Positions 45,419 through 57,120 of a DNA stretch of 64,000 nucleotides are shown in pieces. Made by a program: the position numbers and the translations under genes. The stretch covers positions 8,640,501-8,704,500 of the forward strand of contig OU015669.1 of NCBI GenBank assembly GCA_907165275.2, read 5' to 3'. Below the pieces are notes generated by a model that saw only the letters and a program-made list of their open reading frames with translations, was not told the origin of the DNA and did not search any database. Position 1 is the first letter of the stretch. Each line of letters opens with the position of its first letter. Source of the DNA: Zygaena filipendulae. Lineage: Eukaryota; Arthropoda; Insecta; Lepidoptera; Zygaenidae.

Positions 45419-45870
45419 GTGAGCCTGGTGCTACTAGGTTCATAGAGCCCGTGTCACCAGGCCCTTAAACAATATGTATTGAAGATTCTCTTTGTACAAT
45501 TTACTCGCTCGTCTAAAAGTTTTATTGTTAGATCTGTATGAGGTAGGTACACATAGAATTCCCAGTTCCCAAACCCCTGAAATTTTAAATCGGGCAAATA
45601 ATTTCGATAACACTTAACACTTCACAGATCGCGGACCTATCTCAAATGAGCGAATTTTCGTCTATGCGGGCTTATTGTGTCCAGGCTTCTCAAACCACTC
45701 AATCAATCAACTTCAAGCTGATTCTACTCATTTGCATATTAATTCTGGTTACTTATACCCTCATTCAGGGTTTAGCGCGTATTAAATGCCATAATATGTA
45801 CAGGTTGTTCTAACTTTTGGTTTTCGCAAAAGCAATAATTATATTATAGATATATCTATATTGTAGCTTT

Positions 45871-46052
45871 AAACTGACAGCGTGCTACTGGAGAGTTTGT
45901 TGCGCAGCTTCTTCTCTTCAGCCATAGCACTAGGAAGTTGTGAAGGGTGGATATTTTATGGATGCCGTCATAATAACTGTAATTATATTGACGTCAAAAA
46001 GAGCCACATTATGGGCCAAATTTGAATAAAGGATTTGACTTTGACTTTGCAA
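45871..46052 (+). mobile_element. short retroposon insertion with 11-bp TSD
   Basis: Flanked by perfect attgtagcttt at 45860-45870 and 46053-46063. The 182-bp insert starts aaactgacagcgtgctactg, passes gagagtttgttgcgcagctt and ends in aataaaggatttgactttgac tttgcaa. It is either the 5'-truncated 3' end of a LINE or a SINE. The inverted relative is at 12181-12350. Confidence 0.75.
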
Positions 46053-46063
46053 ATTGTAGCTTT

Positions 46064-46849
46064 GTCCCACACAAAATATAACCTATAACACAACAACTGA
46101 TTCTCCCACTGGAAATACCAATTGCTGTGTTAGTTTTAGTCTAGTTAGATATTAAAGTAGATATAGATAGATAAATTTCAGTATAATATGCCATTGAGAC
46201 ATCATTAATCAATTCAGTTTAAATAAAAAAATAAACGGATTTTTAAACGACACTTTCAAAAACGTCATACCTAGGTATGACGTAAAAAAAAATTAGTAAG
46301 TACCTACTCACACTAAAATAATTTGGTATAATACTTAGTCATAGTAGATATCTCGTTAGTTAGAAGTGGTCTAACCGTAAAACAACATCCTTTATGTGGC
46401 TTAGCATCTGATCTAAATAATCATTTATATGCGGGCTATTTAAGTTTAATTCCTATACTATGACATTTAAGAACATAATATTATGGCTTTGCAAAATATG
46501 TAGATAGGTACCTAATTAAAAACTAAGTAAGTAAGTACCTACCTAAATAAAATTGACCAATTAAAATTTTAATATTTCAAAATGTAACTCAGTCGATTTA
46601 TTTGGAATTTCTTTATCACGGACTACAATATAATTATTTAAATATACGTCAGAAATCACAGGATAACACGAACTCATGGTATGATGCAAGGCACAGTTCA
46701 TAACTTTGCTATGACAATAATATCAGGCGTTTGCAAAACTAAACTAAATAGTTATTGTATGTATTTCATACTTAGAAGCAGTACAAAAGTGATGAAAATG
46801 CAATTCGAACATCATAAATCCTCTCATTACAGTTCTGTATGTAATCAGT
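46064..46849. other. AT-rich spacer, no gene seen
   Basis: No recognised repeat, ORF with motifs or RNA gene. Confidence 0.45.
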
Positions 46850-47060
46850 CTTGCATTTGAAAAGAAAATCACGCCTATCCGTCACGAAGACCCCGAGTGA
46901 CGGCGAGCTGAAATTAAATATGCATAGAAAAGGGTTAACGTTCGGTCACATTCGCCACGCTTTCGGTATTAATATCTTGATCCATCAACCGTCGACGGGT
47001 TAAGATGAATCAGTGCCAGTCATGCTAGGGTTAACTGGGGTGGCGTTCAAAGTTTCACCG
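46850..47060. promoter_or_regulatory. candidate conserved noncoding island
   Basis: GC-balanced unique sequence with ctatccgtcacgaagacc, gtgacggcgagctgaaatta, cattcgccacgctttcgg and aaccgtcgacgggttaag. Regulatory role is inference. Confidence 0.25.
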
Positions 47061-47282
47061 AGATAAGAATCATATTATAATCATTCGTTTGTAAAATTGT
47101 TGAGGCTTATCTAAAAGTATTTTATGGCAATTGGTTTGGAATATTTAGTCACTAAATAAATATTATTTTAATATTATGTTTCTTTCTTTATCTATTTCAG
47201 ATACTCTTTGCTTTACCTTGATCCATCAAAAATTGATTTTATTTTTGGCTATGTATTTTGTTTTTTAAATAATACCTATAGG

Positions 47283-47535
47283 TAACTGTGCCCTACGGAT
47301 TTACACGCGCGAGCTTCAGAATTCCCGGAGGGACTTCAAAGTAGCCTAATTTAATTCTTATAACATAAGCTAATTAGCAGTGAAAGTCCCGTCAAAATAG
47401 GTCCAATTGTTTTGGAGATTCACCCGCGTGAGTATCGGAATTTCCGCTGGAACTCTAAAGTCCTTTTATTCTTCTTCTCCCTACAATAACAAACACAACA
47501 AAAGAATTAGCAAAATTGGTCCAGCCTTCACGCGT
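47283..47535 (-). mobile_element. two overlapping Helitron-like copies
   Basis: The module gccctacggatttacacgcg..cagaattcccggagggac..tagcctaatttaa is followed at 47430 by a second attcacccgcgtgagtatcgg module. Same subtype as 27327-27530. Confidence 0.55.
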
Positions 47536-47539
47536 GATG

Positions 47540-47611
47540 TGACCAAAGTTTTCTATTTCTAGTTTTCTATGCGTTAACGATTGTAGAATATCAATTTTGC
47601 TAACCCTGCTG
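47540..47611. mobile_element. right half of the palindromic MITE
   Basis: gaccaaag..tctagttttctatgcgttaacgattgtagaa..taaccctgctg matches the right half of the MITE at 39331-39537, showing that it is a dispersed family and not part of the inverted duplication only. Confidence 0.65.
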
Positions 47612-49377
47612 GCTAAAATCGGATTTAAGCCCTACAAGCACCGCCGGGTTGATCGCCCATCTATATTCGAATAAACACTTACTCAAATACATTATCATAT
47701 GCTTGTAAAAGTCACAGATTCTGAAATGCTTGACTAGAAAAAGTTTGGGAATCTGTTGCATGGGGTGGCAATTATTCATCGCTGCACACAAAGGGTTAAG
47801 TTTCCATTAATTAACGAGATTCTTTTACAAGCTGCTCCGAAGGGGAGCTCGTAAGCCTTATTTTTATTTTCAAGTGCAAAATACTTTCGTACCCAAACTA
47901 CTGACCTAAAATACATAAGTATTACAATAATGTCAGTGACAAAAATGTTAATAGTTTGCGGTCAGAGCTTCGGATTTCGATAACCTCGTAATGTAAACCT
48001 ACGCTTTATCAGTAGTAGGTAGGTATACATAATTAAGTAGAGGTAAATCATAGACAAACAACAAATTATGGAATTTTTTGTTTGATTTTGATTAAGTACA
48101 TGATTTAACTTGTAACAAAACCAAAAGTAAAGTTGTTTGTTTCTTGATTATAAAAAAAAAAAACATTATTTCTCCAGAATAATATAAAAGATATAAAATT
48201 TTAGGTGGGTTTCAAAAAGAGGCATCAACCGTATATGAGTCCTAAAAAATCTGTAGATCACAAAACAGCACAATGGAGTTGTGACGGCGTGAAATCGCAC
48301 CCACCCACATAGATTGATGACATCAAATGTACCAACAATGAACTGAGCCGGGTTTTTTGTGCGGATCCCTTTTCGATTTAACAGCAATTAAAAAGTTCTA
48401 CAAAGCATCGAAAGGGTTAACTTCATTTGGTTATAATTGGTCCGTATCGTTCGAGCTCGCTTCGATGGGAATTGTGTCCTCGGCTCCTTAAATAAGATAC
48501 GATTACGATACTACGACATTTTTAATAGTTATCGTTTTACTATCGTGTACTTATCGTGTGGCTGACATTACTTTAAAATTTAATCTCGAAAAACACTTTT
48601 TTTTTCCCATTTCAGAATTTCACTGCAATATAAATAACTAATTTATAAGCTCGTATTATAATTACTCACACACGTCATAGCTCCTCGTTTATTTTCGATT
48701 TGTTGGATTTCATAGGACCTCCTCGATCTGTAGGTGCTCCTGGCTTCACTCTTTCTGGTGCTATCCCATACATTTTTTAACTTATTAATTTTATTGTAGT
48801 ATCTACTATATTCATAAATAGGATACTTTTACAAACTGCTCCGAACGCCTTAACAACAAGTTTACAAGTTAGTCTTACACAAATTATTCCCACTAATCCT
48901 CCAATAAAAAGAGAATTATTTTTAAGTTGTATTTTTTCTACAAAATCTGAAAGTGTAAAAAATCAAGTACCTACGTCTTGTGTTTGATAAAAACAGATTT
49001 ATAGTAAGGTACGTCTTACTTAATTTTTCAAAATTAATTTGAATTTCGAGCGTCTCCGTTCGGTCACAATAGGGTGGTCTTTCAGTCGCTTTCTTAATTG
49101 ATTCAACACAGGTCCATGGATTCGAAACACTCTGGTGGTTAAGGGTTAAGTCACAATACGCGTAGATTCTTCGTAACAAAATTGTAATTGGATTTTGTTT
49201 TCGCATTTTGGCATTCACAATCGAAAATGCGATACGTTCGCTTCTTACATAAAGTACTTTGGTAATTAAATAACGAGTTTTTTTTCGTCATTCAATTTGT
49301 GAGTCTGCCCTTTTTAATAAGGGCTTTGTCTAATTACGTTTGACTTCGCTTATTATACAAAATTAATTTCAACGTTA
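47612..49377. other. spacer, no gene seen
   Basis: Short frames near 47600, 48166 and 48922 lack motifs. No RNA gene or known repeat. Confidence 0.4.
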
Positions 49378-49552
49378 GAGAATGGGAGTTTATTTGTTTG
49401 TTAGGCTTTCACGCTTTAACGGCTCAACCAATCGTCATGAAGTTTTGCATACAGGTTGTCAAAGTATAAAGGAGGATATAGGGTACTTTTTATCCCGGAA
49501 TTCCTACGGGAACTCCGAAATTTACGCGGGTGGAACCGTGGGGAACAGCTAG
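49378..49552 (+). mobile_element. Helitron (Lep1-like), 5' end lost
   Basis: gttaggctttcacgctttaa, aagttttgcatacaggttgt, ggtactttttatcccggaat and terminus gggaacagCTAG|T at 49549-49553. Confidence 0.75.
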
Positions 49553-49641
49553 TTAATAAATAAAATAAACACTTCATTTTGGAAGGCAGTCTAATTCTTT
49601 AACTGCTCTAGCATTTTAAGCATTTTTTAAACAAAAATTAC

Positions 49642-49733
49642 TCCTTCGAGCCGGATTTGAACCAGCGACCTATGGATATCTACACTTAGTATTCAGCTAC
49701 AGTCCACCGCTCTACCAACTGAGCTATCGAAGG
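49642..49733 (-). tRNA. tRNA-Tyr, anticodon GTA, 19-nt intron
   Basis: Exon 1 (49697-49733, minus) is CCTTCGATAGCTCAGTTGG.. ending CTGTAG, with anticodon GTA at plus 49698-49700. The 19-base intron is 49678-49696. Exon 2 is 49642-49677. The spliced 73-mer has acceptor CCTTCGA/TCGAAGG, D stem GCTC/GAGC, anticodon stem GTGGA/TCCAT and T arm GCTGG-TTCAAAT-CCGGC. An intron one base 3' of the anticodon is the rule for eukaryotic tRNA-Tyr and is removed by the tRNA splicing endonuclease. TTTTT on the minus strand (plus 49633-49637) lies four bases downstream as terminator. All features look functional. Confidence 0.95.
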
Positions 49734-50055
49734 TATGTTTGCTTATTTGAAATTTAACCACGAGTTCTACTTATCTCTTTTCTTAATCTTAAGTGAAAGG
49801 TGTTCTTGATAAGTATTACTTACCTACGTTCATGCAGTAAATTTTTTATGCTATATGTATGACAGTTATTTATACTACATAATGTATGTTTACTTAGATG
49901 TCTATTTGATTACAAAATTTAAATTCGGGTATAGTTTTTTTTTAATAAGTTTTATATAAAACTGTAGGTAATATTTGCACTGGCCTCAATAACGAGATTT
50001 AAATTACAAAAATGCAAATAAATAATATAAACGAATTATCTTTTCGTAATAAATA

Positions 50056-50112
50056 GAAGTAGAACCTGCGACACCTGCTGTGGCATTCAGGTTGACTAAC
50101 CACTAGACATAT
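50056..50112 (-). mobile_element. SINE head fragment
   Basis: On the minus strand gtctagtggttagtcaacct and caggtgtcgcaggttctac match the A- and B-box regions of the SINE at 37804. Confidence 0.5.
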
Positions 50113-50423
50113 GATGCTTTCATACTTTATAGGCATAGGGCAATTTTCGTACCCGAGGGATTCCAGGAGAAAACAGCTAGCTAAGAATAAATACGACTAA
50201 ACAAAACGGTTCAGTAACAAAACGAGAGCTATCACGATAATACATAATAACGATATCGCCAGCAATCAACGTGGTTCCGTACAAAACAAGGATATATATT
50301 TCATCGTGAGTGAACCACTAAATTATCTAAATAGAGATCACTCCCCAATCATCGGAGACGCTGAGACGGCGTCACGGATGCTTTGGTGATACTGGAGGAG
50401 ACAGAAAGACTCCAAAAATAAAT

Positions 50424-51025
50424 AAAAAGCGGCCAAGTGCGAGTTGGACTCGCCCATGAAGGGTTCCGTAGTAGCAAGTGACATAATATAAATGTTTGTA
50501 GTTCGTTGTAAATTTGATCGATGTTTTAATAATAGTGTATTTTTTATGACGATTTATGACGTTTAGAAAAACTACGTCTAGATCTCGTTCAAACCAATTT
50601 ACGGTGAAAGTTTGCATGATACATCATACAACATATATTTTTTTTAGTTTTATCATTCTCTTATTTTAGAAGTTATAGGGGGGGGGGGGCACATTTTACC
50701 ACTTTGGAAGTGTCTCTCGCGCAATCTATTTAGTTTAGAAAATATGATATTAGAAACCTCAATATCATATTTTTTAAGACCTAGCCATAGATAGGTACCC
50801 AACACGTATGGGTTTGATGAAAAAATATTTTTGAGTTTCAGTTCTAAGTATGGGGAACCCCATAATTTCTTGGTTTTTTTTTCTATTTTTGTGTGAAAAT
50901 CTTAATGTGGTTTCCAAAGTTTCGGAAAAAAGGGGCTGTGACATACGAACGGACAGACAGACAGACAGACATGACGAATCCATGAGGGTTCCTTTTTTGC
51001 CATTTGGCTACGGAACCCTAAAAAA
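50424..51025. mobile_element. AAAGCGGCCAAGTGCGAGT interspersed repeat, about 600 bp
   Basis: Starts aaaagcggccaagtgcgag and tggactcgcccatgaagg, includes a G12 tract at 50678-50689, ggaagtgtctctcgcgcaa and gacagacagacagacagaca, and ends atttggctacggaaccctaa. I recall this order from many lepidopteran sequences. Both ends carry a ggttccgta-type motif in opposite orientation. Class not assigned; no protein motif. Confidence 0.7.
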
Positions 51026-51439
51026 CCTCTTAGTTGGGTAAAAAGAAGTTAGAGGTGCCTGGAGGTAAAACTTGCATCTAAGGTTATAATTTTGAATAGT
51101 AGTTTTTTTCAGTTCTTTATTGTTTTATATACTTATTATGTAAATCTTAGGTGGTTTTATAGGTCTCTGTTCAAAATAAAATTAAGGAACTACAAGTAAG
51201 TATGCTAAAATTAACACAGATAGGTAAATTAATAAGCTTTTAAAAATAAAAACCTAATAAAATAAAATATATGATTTAAAAAAATGTGCTGTAAATTTCA
51301 TTTCGCCAATTTCCAGTTAAAGGCGGTCGCTTGATGCCTTTGATTTTTCTGAAATTCTTTGCAACTTAAAATATGTTTGTTTTTAACTTTTTTGATACTT
51401 AAAGATACTTTTTCTCGTCATATCCAGTGAAAAATTTAG

Positions 51440-51640
51440 CAAAAAACATTTTACACCCGCGTCCGTGCTGCAGCGAAAGATGGCGGGCGGAAACTCGTCG
51501 CGCCTACTGTCATGGCCGCCGGAAGTCCTCGTGCCATTTGATAAATAGTTGTTCTTCAACAGTTTTTCTCATGCAAATGAGGGGTTCACGGATGACGGAT
51601 AGCGTTTGTGACAATTTTCTGGGATGAATTTAATTTGAGA
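51440..51640. promoter_or_regulatory. GC-rich island, candidate regulatory sequence
   Basis: cacccgcgtccgtgctgcag, gatggcgggcggaaactcgt and tgtcatggccgccggaagtc stand out strongly from AT-rich flanks. A 66-codon frame exists but has no motif. Could be an enhancer, promoter or unrecognised exon. Confidence 0.25.
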
Positions 51641-51847
51641 TTTCGGTTGGGGTGGCAGTTTTGGGAATTAGTAATCTGTGTTTCGTCGCTCGACGGTGAT
51701 TTCGCGATGTGAAAATGCTGATTGGTGGAAATTTTGGAATCATTTATCTTCTTTCTTATACCTAATCGTATTTGTCAATATAGGACTGAGTAGGTACTTC
51801 AACGACTTGGATTTGTCGTAAACTACGTAGATACTTTCTCAACGTGG

Positions 51848-51972
51848 CAGGTATGAAATCATGAAATTTTGCATACACGTTATGAAGGGTATAGAAAAGG
51901 ATATAGGTAACTTTTACCCAAATTCCTGCAGGAAATTTAAATCAACGTAGTGAGAACCCAAGGAACAGCTAG
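51848..51972 (+). mobile_element. Helitron-like 3' half
   Basis: tgaaattttgcatacacgtt, ggtatagaaaaggatatagg, attcctgcaggaaattt and terminus gaacagCTAG|T at 51969-51973. The GC hairpin has decayed. Confidence 0.6.
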
Positions 51973-52258
51973 TACCTAATATTCTTAATATGAAACTGTG
52001 TATGTTCGCTGAACCAATTTTGATATAATTTTATATGAAATTGTTTATTACCCCTTACAAAAGACAAATAAAAATCAATAGTTAACGAAGGAATACCGAA
52101 ATTGTGACGTACGAAAACGGAAGCTATGTTCCTCATATTTTTATACAAATATCTTATAAAATTGCAGGCAAAGTTAAACAGAAATTATTTTAATAAACAA
52201 TCGTATGCACTGAAGTGAAAGCTCAGTGATAAATGACTAATAACATAAATTACACAGC

Positions 52259-53024
52259 ACAGCAGTGGCGAAGGTACCATATAAGCCGATTCCCACCGGC
52301 TTCCCTTCAGAAGTTGGGAACACAATCACTCTCTCTGCCGTAATTTAGAAATAGCATAATTAGTAATTTTTGTAGGAAGGATTTCAGTAGAATCTACTGA
52401 AATATTACAAAAATTATCTCTACTGAGTAGAAAATATTACAAAACGCCTAAACTATCAACAAATTTGCTCTTCAACAATAAATTGTTATAAAATAAGCCG
52501 GTGGCGCGATCGGCTTTTTGGCAGTTAAACTTCCATACAAAATAATGCCGTGACGTCACATCAAGGTCGCAGGCAGCCGGCTAAAGTAGCTACTATGGCA
52601 AGCCGCTGCAAATCGAGTTACTCCCTCCGTCTTGCTCACGCGCACGCATTTTCTATTACTGTCTCATCAAATATCCTTATTGGTCCTAGAAATTCGAAAC
52701 GAAGCGGACATTCTGTGTTGACTGTTGACAGACAACTTGAATTTATGATGAAAACATTGAAAATTTATAGGTATTTGAATTTATTAGTTAGTGTCACGTG
52801 TTAGAATATATTACTTGGTATTAAATAGTGATTAGTGATTAGTATTATAATTGGATTTTTTTGTTTGTTGTGTGTAATGATAGTGAAAGCAGTTACGCAG
52901 ACGTACGTTGAAATTAGGTATTTGCGGTAAGTAGATAGTTGAAATTACGTATTTATAGTAGGTACCAAATAGATTTCCGGGTTGCCTCTCTCAATATTTC
53001 ACCCTTCGCCACTGCTGCTGGTAA
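52259..53024. mobile_element. hAT-like element with CAGTGGCG ends, ~766 bp
   Basis: CAGCAGTGGCGAAGG near 52260 and CCTTCGCCACTGCTG ending 53017 are perfect inverted ends. The 8-mer tacacagc occurs just outside both (52251-52258 and 53025-53032), compatible with a hAT 8-bp duplication, although the right end then has an extra ctggtaa. The interior holds a perfect TGACGTCA at 52552-52559 and no transposase. Confidence 0.5.
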
Positions 53025-53149
53025 TACACAGCCCGTATGAAACGCAAGTCACACTACAGTTAGTCGGAACTGGCCGGGACACATCTGCCGTGTAGTTGGC
53101 CGTTTAATTAACTTGAAAGTACACGTAATCATAGTATATTTACTGTTGG

Positions 53150-53167
53150 TGCAATAAATTTATTGCA
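53150..53167. repeat. 18-bp perfect palindrome
   Basis: TGCAATAAATTTATTGCA, no loop, directly beside the minus-strand SINE tail. Confidence 0.8.
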
Positions 53168-53179
53168 TTTTAAGTAATA

Positions 53180-53248
53180 ACATAGCAATATCAATGCTTG
53201 GACATTACCACACAGCGCCAACTGGTACCAAACCAAGCAGAGCTTCCA
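53180..53248 (-). mobile_element. SINE tail module
   Basis: On the minus strand gcttggtttggtaccagttg gcgctg and taatgtccaagcattga match the tail of the SINE at 34914-35160. Confidence 0.55.
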
Positions 53249-53334
53249 TACCAACAATAGGTACCAATTTTTTTTTAAACATATATTTCTGATTTATGCT
53301 AAAGCAACCAGATTCCCCCATATTATTTATCACA

Positions 53335-53524
53335 TCCTATTATAAATGCAAATGTGAATTTGTTCGTTTGTGTGTTTGTTACGCCTTCACGCCTTGATGG
53401 CTGCACCGATCATCATGAAATTTTGCATAGATGGTACAGAAAAGGAGAAAAGGTACTTTTTATCACGGGGTTCCCGCGGGTGAACTCCGAAATTTACGTG
53501 GATAAAACCACGGCGAACAGGTAG
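53335..53524 (+). mobile_element. Helitron (Lep1-like), full length, mutated end
   Basis: Starts A|TCCTATTATAAATGCAAATG and ends cgaacagGTAG|T at 53521-53525; GTAG replaces CTAG. The body has cgatcatcatgaaattttgc and gttcccgcgggtgaactccg. Confidence 0.75.
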
Positions 53525-55819
53525 TAAATGATAAAATTAACTTAGATGAGAAAAAATGTTATCATCGCAGCACCTGTTTTTTTCTCATCAAGATATTCCC
53601 CGTATTACATATAAAATTATATATCCTGACTGACTGATTGACTGATTTGTTCATCAATACATTTGAATTATCAAAGACCAAACCAAACGCCTGAAAAGAT
53701 TTCCTTTTGAAGAGAAATATTCTGGAAATTCATCTCTTATGAAGGTTAAAGGTTGTATAGATTAATGATTTATCTGACATTTTAACATTTACTGTGTACT
53801 TTCTAGTACAGAAAAATATGTGCAATTTTTTTTTTCTCCACCTTTTTTGCCCGCACGTCACGTGTCTATATGAAGTTAACAAGAAACCTAAGGGCTTAGC
53901 GTAAAGTTATTTTCAATGTGTGGTCAGGAAGGAAATGTTCATAGTTTAACGGTAACGTAAAGGTCATATACAAGACAGATGTTTGCGACACGGTATGGTT
54001 TAATAGTTGTAAAGCTGAAAAACTATTGCATTATAATTCTTGAATAATGATTCCAGTTCAACCGGTAAACTTATACTGACATTAAAACACTTTTTGTTTG
54101 AGTAGGAAGGAAGTCTTTGGAAATACCGAACCGATTCTAAAAATTCTTTCACTGAGGGAGATGAGGGAGAGCTGCGTAAGTATCCCTGAAAAAATGGATT
54201 GTATTTTTTTTTTCAGCACAAAGAGATTCTTTTTTTATTTATTCACAAAAGTGTACATAGTTTTTTTATATAGTCCCAAGGGAATCCCAAAACTCAAGCC
54301 AGTGAAACCAATGGCATAAGCTTTAAATCATTTTCTAGGTTAACATCTCATCATATATTTATCCCACCATTTGAAAATCACTGGATAGACAAAAAATACC
54401 TTAAAAGAAAAAAGCTGTTATAAAAGCTATAATACGGTTGTGACCACGATAACTATTATTTAGTAACCGTTTCTAAGTATATTTCGAAAAAAAGTGACCA
54501 CGTGCCTATTTGACCTTAAGTACTTGTGCCTCACCAAAGAACACCTTTTCCCGTGCGTTACCGACCGTAAAGACACCTGGACACCCTACTAAACTCAGAC
54601 TTATTGCAAATTGAACTTTAACGTAATGCATTTAGGGTTTACGACAGCCAAACGTTGTAAGTGTAGACAGGTGTGAAGTCAAGAAAGTGAATGAACGTTG
54701 ACTTATGAACTCAAGTTGAGGAATAGAAGATTTTTTGCAAATAATTTGTTTTAAGTACGTAAAATTCAGCTATACAGCAGTTATACAACCTTCGGCTAGT
54801 TAGCTATAAAATATGTAAATATAGCAATTTAAGTACATACTGGAGAAGATTTTGTTTGTCGTTTTGTAAAATCTGTAATTCTTGGCAGTACAAAAAAAAT
54901 CGGGTAAATAATTAATTATTTGATTTAAGTTATTTTAATTTTAAAATTGCGCTGCCATAACTTGAGTGTAAGTTCAATTTAAATAGGTACCTACATAAAA
55001 CACGATCTGTATCACAATAAACACAAAAGCTATCCCTTGTCTCCTTCAAACGCTGGTGACGGAAGCCATCAATAATTTTATACTGAAAACAATAGACAAC
55101 AACTCTTCTGGCTGCACATATAAAGAACCTTAATATAAAGAGATTAATAACTAAAATGCCTCGAATAAAATCAGTAAGCAAATTTAAATAGGTACACTCG
55201 CTTTGCAGTTGATTTAGCTTTTATTTCAAATGACAATAAGGTTGTAATTTCTTTGTGGAATGGTAAAAGTAAAGTGATTTTTATCAAGGGTCCGAAATGA
55301 GGGCACGGTGTGGAGTCAATGCGTTAATTTGCATGATAAAAGAAATGTTTTAAATATGTTCCGTCGGGCACACGTACGCTTAATTGCTGGATGCTGGTGG
55401 ACCATCAATTGCGAGATAGAGAAAAAACTGTCCACTCGATTGGACGCGTTTTGGACGAATAAGTTCTAGGAATTTAAGAAAACAGAATGTAATGGAGTAG
55501 CTATTATAACAGCATAAACATCAATGTGAAAATGGGAGCAAAGTCCAAAATTAAGAATATGTTTGATTTTCGACTATACGCCGATGTCACGCCGCTTCTA
55601 ATCTAAACTACAGTTGGAAATAATGTAACAAAAACTAACTATAAAAACCTAGTCTAAGAAATACCGTAATTTTTATCTGGATCACACTTTTCAGTGTTTT
55701 GATTTAATTTTCACCTTTAAAAATTAATTAAGCGCATTGGTTTAATAGAGTGAGCAATTTATCTAAGTTTCGTTTGTTCCAGTTTGAACCTGTAGACTTT
55801 GATGTTACCCTTTAAATGA
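53525..55819. other. long spacer; Helitron scrap at 54270-54320
   Basis: AT-rich sequence with only cccaagggaatcccaaaact..agccagtgaaacc recognisable as a Helitron remnant, and a ctgactgactgattgactga tract at 53627. No gene supported; the frame at 54930-55181 lacks motifs. Confidence 0.4.
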
Positions 55820-56005
55820 CGCATCAAATGAAGTCGAAGAACTGGTGACCAATGGAGGAGAAAAGTTCTCGAGTGGCGAAAACGAAATGGAAGACACAGC
55901 GTGGTTATATAGGCCTCCTAAAAGGTGCAGTATAGGACCGGTCGTTGTCGTGATCCTACGGGGAGCTTATATTCAGCAGTGGACGTCTTTCCACTGATAA
56001 ATGAA
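55820..56005 (+). pseudogene. RTE-type retrotransposon 3' remnant
   Basis: The stretch preserves nucleotide landmarks of the RTE-type C-terminus: cagcgtggtt..aggcctcctaaaaggtg and, after a deletion, gaccggtcgttgtcgtgatc and attcagcagtggacgtcttt just before a stop. Several stops and an internal deletion make it non-coding. It aligns with the decayed copy at 4630-4935, which shares the end of this block. Confidence 0.6.
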
Positions 56006-56059
56006 GTATATTATCATAAGACACAAACAAATTAAGACTACTCCACGCCATCCGAATTT

Positions 56060-56350
56060 TCTAATAAAAGGGTTAGCTGCAAACCGCGGCGTCCGTCCAT
56101 CTCCTTTGTAGCACGCAAATGACCCCAAATAATAATCATCTATTCACTGCCCGCTCCAGTTTCCCATAGCTTGAGGATACGGGCGCACTGATTCGCGATA
56201 TTTGAATACGATCATTATGTGAACGGCTAATTAAACCGATTCAAATTGGCCGGACATTTATGTGTTTGCATCGCCTTTGATTAGATCGTCTCTATTGAAC
56301 ATAATTTTAATAGACGTCCGATATGAATTTGTTGTATTGTGTTTAATTTG
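56060..56350. promoter_or_regulatory. candidate conserved noncoding island
   Basis: Unique sequence with accgcggcgtccgtccatct, acggctaattaaaccgattc, aattggccggacatttatg and gcatcgcctttgattagatcg, combining homeodomain-like TAATTA and TCF/Lef-like CTTTGAT cores. The strongest enhancer-like stretch in the window by eye. Confidence 0.3.
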
Positions 56351-56724
56351 GTCTACCTATTCAAAGATGTAAGGTATGAGCCTCCTTAAATTTGAAATGA
56401 CAGATTAATTTATTTGAGTGTATAGCATATTATTTTCCTAAATTAATGTATGACATATTTATATCAAAAGGAAGGACATATTTATATTTTTTTTTTAAAC
56501 ACCTAGATCACAGTTCATCTGATACAGTTACAGTTTCGTCAAAAATTGTAAATCCACCTATCCTGAAATAGAAACCGGCTTTTAAGTGAGCACACCGATA
56601 CATAGGTCCTTTTCGACAGATTTTAAACTTGAAGGAGGTAGCTAGCAAGTCAGTTATTTTATAGTGTTCTATCTGCACCTATATGTAATGATTTTCTCAA
56701 GATATTTTCCTTCGCCGGCAGCTC

Positions 56725-56794
56725 AAGCTCATTGTTGGGATTTGATCCCACGCCTTGCGGGCGCTGTGATCTTCAACTACTGAGCTATGGTCGC
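56725..56794 (-). mobile_element. tRNA-like sequence, probable SINE head
   Basis: On the minus strand gcgaccatagctcagtagtt gives an A box and gggatcaaatccc a B box at plus 56737-56749, but the acceptor ends do not pair and the anticodon arm is irregular. It is a different tRNA-like head from the 34914 family. Confidence 0.45.
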
Positions 56795-56939
56795 TTTAAA
56801 ATATTATACGAGTAGGTTTATCGCTATAAGAGATTATATAAAACTATTCGCAGCTACCAAATTAAAAGTACCTAACCCAATGCACAACTACACTACACAC
56901 ACGTCTCACACTAAATGGGACATAACAAAATAAGTCATT

Positions 56940-57120
56940 AATAAAGCTAGGTACCCACGGAAGCGTCGATCGTAAACCTTTTACGACCCGTGCACTGTGC
57001 TGTGCATTCGTAAAAATATTTCGGAAACGGTCGCGAGCGTGACGTCATTATCCTCGGTAACGTTTATTGGCAGATAGATCCACTGTGCGGGCTCCATTTA
57101 CGTTTTACGCGTTTATCAAT
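56940..57120. promoter_or_regulatory. candidate regulatory island with a CRE site
   Basis: GC-balanced unique sequence with gtcgatcgtaaaccttttac, gaaacggtcgcgagcg and a perfect TGACGTCA at 57040-57047, not part of a MITE. Confidence 0.25.

Noticed and set aside
53150..53167. Regulatory dyad
   Set aside because: An 18-bp AT-rich palindrome without context is not enough to claim a binding site.
56725..56794. Functional tRNA gene
   Set aside because: A and B boxes exist, but the acceptor stem does not pair and the anticodon arm is irregular; better read as a SINE head.
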